Translations under genes and position numbers: made by a program
NCBI GenBank assembly: GCA_029948255.1
Contig: JALIZF010001510.1
Span: 124,001-188,000, forward strand
Direction: 5' to 3'
Origin: Telmatactis stephensoni
Lineage: Eukaryota; Cnidaria; Anthozoa; Actiniaria; Isophelliidae
Length of the DNA stretch: 64,000 nucleotides
Notes under the pieces: generated by a model
What the model saw: the letters and a program-made list of their open reading frames with translations, nothing else
Databases searched by the model: none
Told to the model about the DNA's origin: nothing
In this document: positions 1 through 11,600 of the stretch, piece after piece
How positions within the stretch are numbered: the first letter of the stretch is position 1
Layout of the letters: every line of letters starts with the position of its first letter

Positions 1-213
1 CCCCTCACCCCTATTTGCGTGTTCAAATGGAACGTTCTGGTGTACATCAATCAGGTGGCACATACAGCACAATCGGAAAACAGTGAAAACGATAGCCTGG
101 TTTTCATTATCGAAGCAAGACAACGCCAAGGTCGTGTTTTCACTTGTAAAAGTAGCGACGCAAGCATAAACGCTAGCGCAAAAGAGCGGAAGGTTTTATT
201 TTTCTTGTGCAGG
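1..213. other. left edge, no feature recognised
   Basis: Mixed-composition sequence running into the 10-bp repeat. No open frame with coding character or splice structure is visible. Confidence 0.5.
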
Positions 214-525
214 CTTGCGTCGTCTTGCGTCGTCTTTCGTTGTCTTTCGTTGTCTTGCTTCGTCTTGCGTCGTCTTTCGTTGTCTTTCGTCGTCTTTCGT
301 TGTCTGTCGTTGTCTTTCGTTGTCTTTCGTTGTCTTTCGTTGTCTTGCGTCGTCTTGCGTCGTCTTTCGTTGTCTTTCGTCGTCTTGCGTCGTCTTGTTT
401 CGTCTTGCGTTGTCTTGCGTCGTCTTGCATGCGTTGTGTTGAGTCATCGTGCGTGGCCTTGCGTGGTTTTCCGTTGTCTTGCGTAGTCTTGTGTTGTCTT
501 GCGTCGTCTTGCGTCGTTAGCGTGA
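214..525. repeat. 10-bp tandem array (CGTCTTGCGT-like)
   Basis: About 31 degenerate units of CGTCTTGCGT / TGTCTTTCGT follow without interruption. Because 10 is not a multiple of 3, every frame cycles through low-complexity arginine, serine or threonine-rich peptides, so the long frames crossing this block on both strands are artefacts. I see no gene here. Confidence 0.9.
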
Positions 526-1139
526 AACAGGCATATATTGTGTCGTGTTTTATCCCACACCAAAGGAAATACAGCCAATCAGAAAGCAGGAAAGCCGTTG
601 TATATTCGGCGGTATTCAACTGTCTCTTCCCATGACACATTGCCATTATTTGCTGTATTTTCTATGGTGTGGGCTTAGTGTAGGATAAAATAATTGTATG
701 TATTTGCTACCTGACGCATAAAATCAAATCAAAGCGATTTGAATTCATGCTACGCGAGGACAAATTCTAATGTAAGTCAGGAATTTTGTAAGAAATGGTT
801 CCCAATTTTATTATTCAAATAGGTATTTAAAAGTAAAAATATTATCACTTGCGAGAAAAAAAGTCCTGATATTCGAAAAAGGCAAAAAATACTAGAAAAC
901 GTCCAGACATTCGAAAAAAGAAAAGGAAAAAAGGAAAAAAAAAGAATGAAATTTGTAATGTCTAGGAAATGCACCCCACAGAAACAATGCAGTAAGATAT
1001 ATGAATAATTATAATTAAAAATAAAAAATGAAAATGAAATTTATCAGAAAAAATATCAAAAACACCAAACATTTAAAAACAATTTCAAAAAGATGTAATT
1101 TTAACTTAAAGCTTGGAAAAGAAACGGAAAAAATGAAGA
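526..1139. other. AT-rich intergenic DNA
   Basis: A-rich tracts such as the GAAAAAAAGG run near 930-950. No coding frame, RNA gene or inverted repeat was recognised. Confidence 0.5.
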
Positions 1140-1720
1140 AAAAAGAAGTCAGAAAAGAATCCGGCGTCGACGAGGATCGAACCTGTAACCCCTAAAATAA
1201 CAGACTGAATGAATAACTGTAAAAAGAAAAAGAAAAAGAAATTTTGGGACGATTCTCCCGAGACATTCTGAGAAGCTGAGACATCGAATCGACTTACGTT
1301 ACGGACGAAGATTTCGGCCCCATCCACGCTATCCCGGTGCTACATATTACAGTTATCTTAGCCCGAAGGCCAGGGAGGGAGACGATATCCGGACCCTAAT
1401 CCATACCTTTAGATATCACCTTAGACCGCTACGCTACCTAGACACTTAATAAATTTAATGACTAATTGGGGTAGTCTATTCGGCGAAGTTTCATTGTAAT
1501 GCTAATACTCCCCAGGGAAAGAAATGAACCAATCAGAGTCCAGCTATCAAAAAATAGCTGTTTTGTAAATAAATAGAAAGAGAAAATAAAAGAATAAGTT
1601 TTCAGGAACATCGACTCCTTGTCTGCATTGTTTTACTCCATCGATTTGTCCCAATTCCCCAGGGAGATAAAAGAACCAATCAAAATCTAGTCGATTGAAG
1701 AGGGATCAATAAATTGCCAT
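1140..1720 (-). mobile_element. dispersed SINE-like repeat, copy 1
   Basis: The minus strand carries a pol III B-box-like GGTTCGATCC near 1170 and an A-box-like TAGCGTAGCGGTC near 1430. The block from the TCCTCGTCG end through to the ACCAATCA motif near 1530 recurs in opposite orientation at about 34.6-35.1 kb with high identity (for example GATATCCGGACCCTAATCC). Two copies plus pol III boxes suggest a tRNA-derived SINE. The outer boundaries are approximate. Confidence 0.6.
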
Positions 1721-2940
1721 GAATATTTTAAGTACAGCAAGCTTCAAGCCGTTACGTACGCTATTACTTATGGATTTCTATTTCCGTTCCAAAGTGAAAT
1801 GATCGACCTCACTGAAGATGTTCAGTTGGAATCCACGTTTCTTATTTCAGCTAGGGATATCCCTAGAGCTAATCAGATTAAGACATCAGCAAAGACAAGT
1901 TCTTTTATAAGTTAAGGTGATTTTAAAATTTGGATTGATACTTCGTTTTAAAACAAAGCTCGTAGTTGTTTACATGTACGCGTTTGTTCTTCAATATTAA
2001 CACCAAATTTGTTAGTTACATGGTCGATTTGAGTTTAATTGTGCAAGTAGACGAGAAATTAAATTATAACTGATCTCGTCAAAATGTATCCCCGAAAACT
2101 CCACAGAGAATCTCGTAATGCAGAATGCCAAACTCGCGTAGGCTGCACGCAGGCTAAATTCGCGCAAGTTTTTATATTGTCGTATTCAAAACGATTGGGA
2201 AATGCCTTTTCTGCCTAGAAACTTAATAACACAAAAAAATAAACCTTGTAAATCTTTCATAGTGCTTTCATTACATGATGAAATATTTCAAGTGATTCAC
2301 TGCTCTGCCTGACGAATCATCCTATACATAGTCAAGGTAACTAAAAATTACACGATTGTAAAAACCAGAGTAAGCACCAGACTGAGACACGCACGTCACG
2401 TGATTTGACATGGTTCACCGCATTTGTGCTATTTTTAAACCACAGGTCACTTACGCGCGCTCGTCAATTTTGAACATTTACATTCATTTGCTTCCAACGC
2501 GAGGTGAATTCGTTTGAACCGTGTTCTAAAAAGAAATCGAATGGGGGACAACACGTCAAGGTTTTTATAAGGGTGTGTGCGGAGTCTCAGTCACCTGATT
2601 ACACTCTCCTGGATTTATTCGTTATTTTTTATGTTAGTCTTGTGGTTAGGGAACGGGAACTAATTTCGAAAACTGAAGATCTGATGTCCAAAGCTGTTTT
2701 TTTATCATAATCGGTACCTATTTTAATATCGATCCCATATCAATCCTTGGGCGGGGAAGGGAGTGGGGTGGGGGTGGGAAAGAACTAGAACCCTTCACTA
2801 CCCCTCTGACTTTCTCATGCGACTTGCGCTGGGGCTATTGTTAATTGGCCTTGTTGCTTAATTTGTAGAAACCCAGAACACAAGATGTTATTTTCCCTGT
2901 AGCTTGTAACATTGTACACAACATGCATCGTGCGTGTGTC
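1721..2940. other. intergenic, nothing recognised
   Basis: AT-rich DNA without a credible exon. A short G-rich stretch lies at about 2751-2780. Confidence 0.45.
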
Positions 2941-3130
2941 CGACCCTGCAACAGGTGCGCGAACAGTTAGAGAAGTAGAAACGAGTTCTTTTTCTGAATC
3001 CATACCAACCTTGCAACAGATCGCGCAACGTTTTGCGCAACAACTACAGAAGTACAATCGAGCCTTTTCTGGGGCATTTCGCGCGCCTGTTGCAGGGGTT
3101 AACACACGTTCTGTTGCGCGCAACATTGCA
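2941..3130. repeat. imperfect inverted repeat
   Basis: CCTGCAACAGGTGCGCGAAC near 2945 is mirrored by GCGCGCCTGTTGCAGGGGTT near 3080, and related GTTGCGCG motifs lie between. This is probably a small degraded foldback element. Open frames across it on both strands are by-products of the palindrome. Confidence 0.5.
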
Positions 3131-3939
3131 ATAACCTTGGACTACTTAAATTGTCATGAGTTGGATTTTGGTATTTCAAACCTTGGCTACCATTTCCAGA
3201 GCTAATGCACACATTCCAGATGGCGCGGAGCTTCAGTAACAAAAATTCGGATAAATTTCGACGAATTTTTCGTTCTTTTACTCAAGTAAGCATACGTCTG
3301 TTGTGGGCAGGGCCAGAGTTCAAACGTCGCCCGAACAAAAATTCCTACAGGTTCTAAAATGAAACACTTATAATCATAGATAAAAACAGTTTTCTGATAA
3401 ACGTCTTTAAAGTCCGTATGCTTTTTCCTTGTGCTTGTCTACTGACACCTATCGTTTCCTTAGTCTGGATTTTAACCTTCTTCCGCTGGATGGACTGGAT
3501 GGAGAAGATCGAAATGTGGCACTATGTATTCTAAATGATGCATTATTTTTAGCAAGCAGCGCTATTAAACGTTTGATAGATAAAACGGTTTTCTGATTTA
3601 CATCGTTAACGATTCGACATAAAACGTGGACTAATACAATTAGCAGTGTTGTTCGTCCTCTTAATTTGAAGCTCCATGTCCACGGACCTGAAAAATGTTC
3701 AACCAAAACGACATAATATAAAAATCTGAAAGAAATTTCTCATCCTCATTAACTAATTAGTTGCTTGTGAAACACTTGTGTACTGTAAAACATTGTTGGG
3801 TCTTGTTGTGTTCTGTGAAAAATTGTTGTTCCACGAAGCTCCACGAAACTTTGTTGTGTTCAGTGAAAGATTGTTGTGTTCCACGAAACTTTGTTGTGTT
3901 TTCAAAGCAATTTTGCATTGTGTTTTGCCCCTGTGGGCC
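3131..3939. other. intergenic; degenerate TTGTTGTGTTC repeats
   Basis: The only structure is an imperfect repeat of TTGTTGTGTTCCACGAAACT-like units at about 3795-3900. No gene is supported. Confidence 0.5.
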
Positions 3940-4005
3940 ACCGTAGGTTCCGTACCGTGGCCGTGCCGTGCCGTAGGTTTTCAAAGTCATACGAAATCCA
4001 CTCTA
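3940..4005. mobile_element. MITE-A, solo right arm
   Basis: It contains CCGTGGCCGTGCCGTGCCGT and then the terminal CATACGAAATCCACTCTA, matching one end of the MITE-A family found elsewhere in the window. The left arm is missing. Confidence 0.65.
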
Positions 4006-4120
4006 CTACAATGGTGCGTGTACTCGGGCTACTGTAATTTGTGCAAATGACACGTAATCTGTAATCCATTAGATGAAGTCTCTATTTTAATAGTCGTCTG
4101 AGCAAATGTACTAATGTACT

Positions 4121-4440
4121 TAACAAATAGATTCCATTTTTCCGTGCGTCTGTACTCTAATCGATGCACAGATGACGTCAAAATGTGGTGAGAACAAAAA
4201 AGTACGCCACGAGACGAAGTCGAGTGGCGTGACTGTTGTTCTCACCACATTTTGACGTCTTCTGTGCATCGATTAGAGTACAGACGCACGGAAAAATGGA
4301 ATCTGTTTTATATATTTATCGAAACATTCCAACCAATCAGAGCGCGCGTAAGATTCGATGACGCCATCTATGTGTGTGTACTCTAATCACACATGGTTGT
4401 TCGACCAATCAGAGCGCGCGTAATATGCCAATTATTATAT
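4121..4440. mobile_element. MITE-B copy 1 (palindromic, carries TGACGTCA)
   Basis: ATTCCATTTTTCCGTGCGTC and TACTCTAATCGATGCACAGA are followed by a mirrored arm ending ACGGAAAAATGGAATCTG. A tail then repeats AACCAATCAGAGCGCGCGTAA. The left arm contains the perfect palindrome TGACGTCA. Three more copies are in the window (31.1, 44.3 and 45.3 kb). Confidence 0.8.
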
Positions 4441-4924
4441 AAAAGGATATAACGCTACCAATAAGAATCAAGACTGAAATTTTTCATGTATATTTTTATT
4501 CACCTAACATTTTTAGAAAATGTGTAGATAAAAATAACCTGTACAAATTATGCACAATTTATGGCATTTAAACATATATCTAGTTTATGTCTCCTAGCCC
4601 CAGTTAGAATAGCTATATATTCTCCAAAGTGGAGAGCACTTGATATGAGCATGAATTTGCTAAGTACAAAATTCATTGTTTTTCATGCTATTTTGTATTA
4701 TTTAGTCAGTTTCATGTGCTTTAATTATAAGTGCTCTATTACTTTGAAATAGCTTTTGTGTTGTTGCTGATAATTAAGACCGATACACACAAGGGAGCTT
4801 GCTCCTATATGTTCCTGGAGCAAAAATCTCTTAGTTTGTACCAACAATTTCAAATTTCATGCAAAAAGAATTGTTGCACAACAAAAGTTTTGCTCCCTGC
4901 TAATGCTTCCTGATATTAAACATG

Positions 4925-5170
4925 TTAAGGCCGCTACACATGGGGGAGCTTGCTCCCGCAACACGCTCTTGGGTCATTTTGCACAACCAGTAACTACCAC
5001 TACACATATGTAATAATTTTCTCCTGTAGCTTGCTCCCTCATATCTTAAGAACAGTATACACGAGGGAGCTTGCTCCCACAACATGCTCGACCCTGGTGA
5101 GTACAGGTTGTGCAAAATGACCCAGGAGCATGTTGCTGGAGCAAGCTCCCTCGTGTGTACTGTGCAATGT
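4925..5170. mobile_element. small foldback element (GGGAGCTTGCTCCC)
   Basis: The self-complementary GGGAGCTTGCTCCC occurs repeatedly, and the arm containing TTTTGCACAACC is mirrored by GGTTGTGCAAAATGACCC. Another copy of the core lies just upstream near 4796. This is non-coding, MITE-like DNA. Confidence 0.6.
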
Positions 5171-5496
5171 ATCCAACCATCACCACCCAATTATAACTTC
5201 TTTACAAGTTATGAGCTAAGTGTGCAATGATGGTTTTCTGTAGATTAAACCCTGGGTTAGCACTAACCAACTTTTGATCAACTGAGCCCAGTTAAGACAA
5301 CAAATGTCACTTATGCTGTTTTCATGGCCAAATCTTCAGTAATATTGCTAACATCTTCACCATAAAATTCCTTGTTTGTGATGTTGCAAAACAAGAAGTC
5401 AACCTTACTTTGGGAAGATTGGTGGATAGCTCTATCAATTAGATAAATCCCTATCCAATGGATAATATAAGTAATACAATAGTATTTTCCAATAAA

Positions 5497-5502
5497 TTTA
5501 TT
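5497..5502 (-). terminator. poly(A) signal, AAAP transporter gene
   Basis: AATAAA on the minus strand, about 140 bases past the stop codon of the transporter. It is the nearest canonical signal on the right strand; transcript data would be needed to confirm its use. Confidence 0.45.
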
Positions 5503-5642
5503 CACTGGATAAGAATTTTAGCTCAGCTATTCACCCTTTGTGCCACCAGGGCCTGATCTCTAATAAAAGGTTGAGATATGAATGAATGGAAATAAATGAA
5601 AGAAATGTTAATATCCCCTACATTAATTTAATTATTATTTAG

Positions 5643-8600
5643 CTATAAACCATCTCTTAGACGTCTAATAACATCAGTAGTTCCAATAAGAGTTCTGAAA
5701 AAAAAAAAGAAAAAAAGATTCATAGCTAGAAAGCATTAAAATAAAATGTAAAGATGTTTATGAATGTCCCCTTCACCTGTTTTGCTGGGAAGAATTTAAA
5801 GAAGTCTGCATCTACAGTTATAGACCAGTTCTGAGATATACTTCACATACAATGTACTAAAGGTGCAGTAATACTAGCAACAAAATCATGCAACTTGTTG
5901 CATTGCAAGTTGTAGAGTGATGTTGTTCATATTACTGCTGCTCACTACTTGTTGCACAACAAAAATCGATGTTGCAGGTTGCGAAAAGTTGTTGCACAAA
6001 GTAGAACCACTTTCTATTTTTTGCAACAAGTAGCCACAACCTGCAATATTGATTTTTGTTGTGTGCCAAATTGCATGCAGGGTGACAAGTTGCATGATTT
6101 TTGTTACTAAGTTGTATTACCGCACCTTAAGGAAGATGCAATGTGCATAAAGCTCATAAATAAAAAATATATAAATAACTGTTTATTTAAGTGTCCAAGT
6201 CTTCTAGCGCTTGCGCACTAATTGGGGGACACTGTACTCTCACACGCACTACCTCTACATTAAATATTTTGCAAATAATCGCTCGACTCACATGTTGATT
6301 TTTGCTGAGGGAGGAAAAACTGGAGAACCCAGAGAAAAAACCCTTGTGGCATGGTAGAGAACAACACATCAAACAAACTCAATTCACATATGATCAGGCG
6401 CTCGAGCTGGGACTCGAACCTGGACCACAGTGTTGAAAGGCCAGCGCTCTAACCGCTCGGCCAACCATGCCACCCAGAAAAACGTTTTTGTGTTACAAAT
6501 GACAGAGCTTTATGCATCCATGCCTGGCAGGGATCATGAAGTCTTAACATCCCTGCCCCCCCTCCCTCTCTCTTTGTCATCCCTGTCATTCCATTTTGGG
6601 AATTCAAAACTTATTAATAATAAATTGAGTAAAATGTGAGCAAATTGTGATTAGACTGTTTTCTTACCCTGTTAATCCTACTCCAATTATAAGAAAATCT
6701 GTAGCTCTTTGAAACCATGTTAACTCACTAAAAAAACATAAACAACTTTTATAGGCACAAAAAAAAACTGTATAAAAAGTATAAAAAAATGTATAAAGAA
6801 TGCAAAAACAAATGAACTTACTCTTGAAATATTTTCAAATGAAACAAGGCTGGGAAGATGAAGGAAAGAAGCGTACAACAACTGGATCCAACAAGTGCCA
6901 TTAATATGGAGAAATTTGGAATAATTATTACAATAACAGCACTTAATAGTACCACTGCTCCTCGTATTAGACTCTACAAGAAAATAGAACTTCTATTAAC
7001 ATCCAACCAATGGCCTAACATCTTTGAAGAAAACATTATTAAGAAGCAAGGAGTTACGTTGCTCTTCGATGTGGAATTATAAACCATTACACCAATATTT
7101 TTATTTTCAATGATATTTATATTACCTTATTTTACAAGCCCATTTGAAAATTACTCCAACATAATTTGATATTAGCACTTTACATGTGAATAAATTATCG
7201 TTATTAAATTATTATAATTTATTGTTATCTCACTATCTCTAAAGACTGATACCTCTCAAATATTAGCCTGTCAACAGGCTCCCTCCCCAGAGCCTACAGT
7301 ATTCACCAGCCAGCTATTCAAATATGGACAGCTTAATCAATATAGGTGGGTGTCGGTCTTTCTGAGAGGTACCTACAACAGGGGTGTACTCAACAAAACT
7401 TTAGAAGAGATCATGCTTCCCCAAGGTTGAAATTTTCACCCTTTTAGTTTTATATACCAATACCATCTTTTGATAGAAAATGTACTCAATTTACCCCTTG
7501 CATATACCTTTCCAAGAAAATGGTATGTGCCTTTTACATGCCTTTCATAAAAATGGTTATAAATAACTGTCAGTTTTCCCTATTCTTTTTTATACTTCAA
7601 ATTGTGAAATCACTAGAAATCAGATCCATTAATGATGTACAGTTATCTACCTAAATCATGCACATCAAAACACTACTTACTCCATAATAATAATGATATT
7701 TGCTTTCTTCAAGTAATTGCTTTTCAAGAATTGAAACAGCAGGAAACATCATTACTGTGAAAAAATATATCATAAAAAAATGAATGGATGAATAATTAAC
7801 TAATGACTGATTGACTGACAATGGGGTGTGTGTGTGTGTGTGTGTGTGTGTGGGGGGGGGGGGGGGTGCAGGGAAAAAATATCCTCTGTGGTGGGGGTAT
7901 GGATATTTTCTGGAACTACACAATCTACCAGCTAGCCTTATAAATTGATGCATCTGACTTATAGCTCTGAAGTTTATGAGTGGATGAATGACAGCATTCA
8001 TTTGACTAACAAGATATAGGATTCCAATTCAATCTCAGACTGGACTAAATGATAATGTCTGATTGAATAGTTTATCAAGGAGAATGTATTCAATGTATTT
8101 CAGTCAATATAGCTAACCTGGATAGGTGAAAAACAAGGAAAAACACAAACAACTCCTCACTATGAATGGAAATGGACCTGTTGAATAAAACATTTTGTTT
8201 GCTATCAGCAAAACCAATTTTGTCAAATTCTTGAGATAAATGTAGGAAAAATTACTGAATTATTCAGGTTGCAATGGGTGTGGTTTAGAAATTTTAACTC
8301 CTAAAAATATGACAAACATCCCCAATGGTTTTTGTTGGACTCCCATTGGCTATCATGACCTTACAACCACCCATTATGACAACCTGACAACCTACCAACA
8401 ACATACTGACATCCTACAACCAATATATCAATGACCTACAGTCAGCCAACAATTGAAAACCTAATAGCTACCAAACTGTCTTACAAAAAATTTAAGATAA
8501 AAGAATAAATAAAATAAATAGAACTTTATCAAAATTATTACATTGCAGCGGTTTTCACTGAATTACGTAATATTACAATAAAATTAAAAAAACAACTAAA

Positions 8601-11600
8601 ATCTAACATAAGTTATGTTTCATTGTCAACAACAGCAAAGTTGATTAGTTGAAAATTATAAGACTATTATTATAATAATAACTAAGGAAAACAAAGCTCA
8701 ATTAGAACTTCTACTGTAGTTAAACTATTGCATACCTGGTGGTAAATTGAGGGTAATAATGCTTCTAGTTGATTTACCATAAGACTAAAAAAGAATATTA
8801 TCAAAGAGTTAAAATTATCAATCAAAAATCAATCAATCAGTTAATCAGTCAGACAATCAATCAATCAATCAAACTGCACTTCTTACCAAATATCCACAAA
8901 CTCCGAAGGTTAATGAAAGTGTTGTAACTAGAGCCAATGTATACTTGAATATTCTGTACATGTGATAGGGAGTTAATTATAATAATTAGACAGTGACATT
9001 TATTAACAGTTAAAATTGTTGTACATATCGCAACTTGTATTTTTTTTCAGTATTTGGTTAGAATTTTGTTTTTATCTGAGTCATCAATCATCTTTGGGGG
9101 TAGAAGTTATTCAAATCAGCCAATGACTTGTATGTATTTCCATAAGCTACATTCCCAATAATGATTGATGGATCAGAAAAAAAAATCTAACCAAAGTTAG
9201 GAAAATATTGGTCACAATGCAACAATTTTTGCTGTTACATTGTAGTTATAATGATGATATAAAATATCATTTTTTGTAAGTAGGAATGATGACAGTAACA
9301 ATGGTCCAAGTAGTATATGCATTGATTGTATGTTCCAGAGATCTTTCAGGATGATATATTAATTAATATTTTATTATCATGACTGACCATAATCATTATG
9401 ACAATAATATGATGATGATATCACTTGACATTGATAAGGACAGTTAGTGCAAGGTGATGATGATGATAGTGATGACAATACAAATGATGACAATGACTAT
9501 TGATAAATGATGACAATACAGTTCCCCCTCCCATAAATAGACACACTGGGGGGTATGTCAAATCATGGTAGGGTTCAAGAAATCACAGAAAATGCAGAAT
9601 ATATTAATCTCATAGAAGGGGGGTATCTGTATTTAGGGGGGTATTCATTAAACCACCAACAAACTGACAAATAATCAGACTGTCAGCCAAGAAATGATCG
9701 ACTGTGAGCTTGTTGGTGGTAAACTCTATATAACAATAATGACTCAATGAATTGTTATGTATAGCACCTTCTAAACTTTTTTCTTGCCTCCTTAGCACAA
9801 GATAGTTCAAGTGCTAAAACCATACCTGCACCCTACAGAAAACAATGACATAATCATAATAAATTTTAAAGGTCTCAGTTAAATTCTGGATTCAAGCTAT
9901 ATTAAAGTAATCAACTCAGACTATTAAACAACCATTTTTTAAGTACAACAACTGTAATAGTGCAGATTTCGTATGAATGTGAAAAACTACGGCACGGTTA
10001 CGGCGCAACACGGACACGGCATGGAACCTCGCCTGCTGATGTCTTTGTAAATTTGTAAAGAAATCAGCAGGCGAGGTTCTGTGCCGTGTCTGTGCCGCAC
10101 CGTAACCTTGCCGTAGTTTTTCACACTCATATGAAATCTGCTCTAATAGCATGTGTCACATTTAGAAAAACCATTGTTTAGATGTAGACAATGTAAGATT
10201 GCTTGATGAAGGCCTTATAATATAGAGCAGATTTCATATGAGTGTGAAACGTACCATGCAGTGCCATGACCGTGTCAGTGCCTTGATATCTATAAAAACA
10301 TTCGAGATTCCAGCCGTAATCGTACCGTGACCATGCTGTGCCATTTTCACAGTCATACAAAATCCACTCTACACATACATGTACATGTAGGTTATTAACA
10401 TTCAGTCCAAAATAAAAGTTTACCTCATAGCAATATATAGCTATCCCTAAGAAAAATGGTAAACCCTTGATGTTGACCATCTTTGGATGAAGACTATAAT
10501 TATAAGAAGAACATTGAGTTGTTATGAGGTTGCAATACTGAACACATTCATGTCAAACAAAGGGATAGCAAAGACACAACTGACCTTACTCTAGGGTATA
10601 GTAATTAAAGTACAGAGGACATATAATACATGTAGATGCCTCAGGGGACCCCTTAGAGGGATCAGGGAGACACATCTCAATACTTAGGGTATATCTAGGG
10701 ACAAGGGACATATAAGGGATGTCGCATGCGATGCCCAGCAATACAAGGTTGGGAGTGTTATTCAAACATGAGGGTATTGAATTTCTACGGATTGAGAATA
10801 GATTTCACAGGTGCCAGAGGGGATGGCCCATGGCTTGGTAGTCAGGGTACTTGCTCTGCTACCCTTTGCTCACTTAGCCCTGAGCTTGTTGCAAACAATG
10901 TACCTACCATCCATACATGATGGACATGCAGTCTTCAACAAGTCAAATGGAAATATGTGTACTCCTTGAACTTACCTTACTCTATCAAAGTGTTCAAAAT
11001 CAAACCAGAAGACAACACAGTATGCAAAAACATTTGCAAAGTCAGCAAAAATACTGGAAGAAAATGCAACAAAATTCTGTGAAAATTTGGAAGGTTATGT
11101 TACATGGATTGATCCGCAACAGCGATTTTCTGCGCAACACAATATTACCCGTAAAGTTTATGCCATGGAAAATACAAAACGCAACTATTTTAGGAAATTT
11201 TTGCTTAGTAAACGAGTTGCAAATGTTTGATACGAATTTTTAAAACTTTTAATGCAAAATTATCAATTTGACCAAGTGTTGCCTGAAAAATCGTTGTTGC
11301 GAATTGACCCATGTAACATCACCTTTAGTCTAGGAATTGGTTTGACAAAAACATAAGGTTAGAATGATAAGCAGCCAAGCACGTGGCTCAGTGTGACAAT
11401 TTATTATTATTGGTAACAGCAAACAACCTGGTTATTAATAATTCATTGGGCAGTGGCAGTTTTAGAAATGAGCCCATTGAACTCAGCAAATACAAAGCAC
11501 AAGACCACCATTACATCCTAATGTTTTAAATGTCATGAATTTTACCTATGAATACTTCAAATAATACAAATCAATGAAGCTACTCCATTCAACGATTTAC

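Noticed and set aside
173..646. Long Lys/Arg/Thr-rich and Ser/Leu-rich frames on both strands at the left edge
   Set aside because: They are translations of a 10-bp tandem repeat and shift meaning with frame; no splice, start or family evidence.
6405..6476. Minus-strand tRNA gene
   Set aside because: The same unit with its body is repeated at 24.8 kb, so it is a SINE head.
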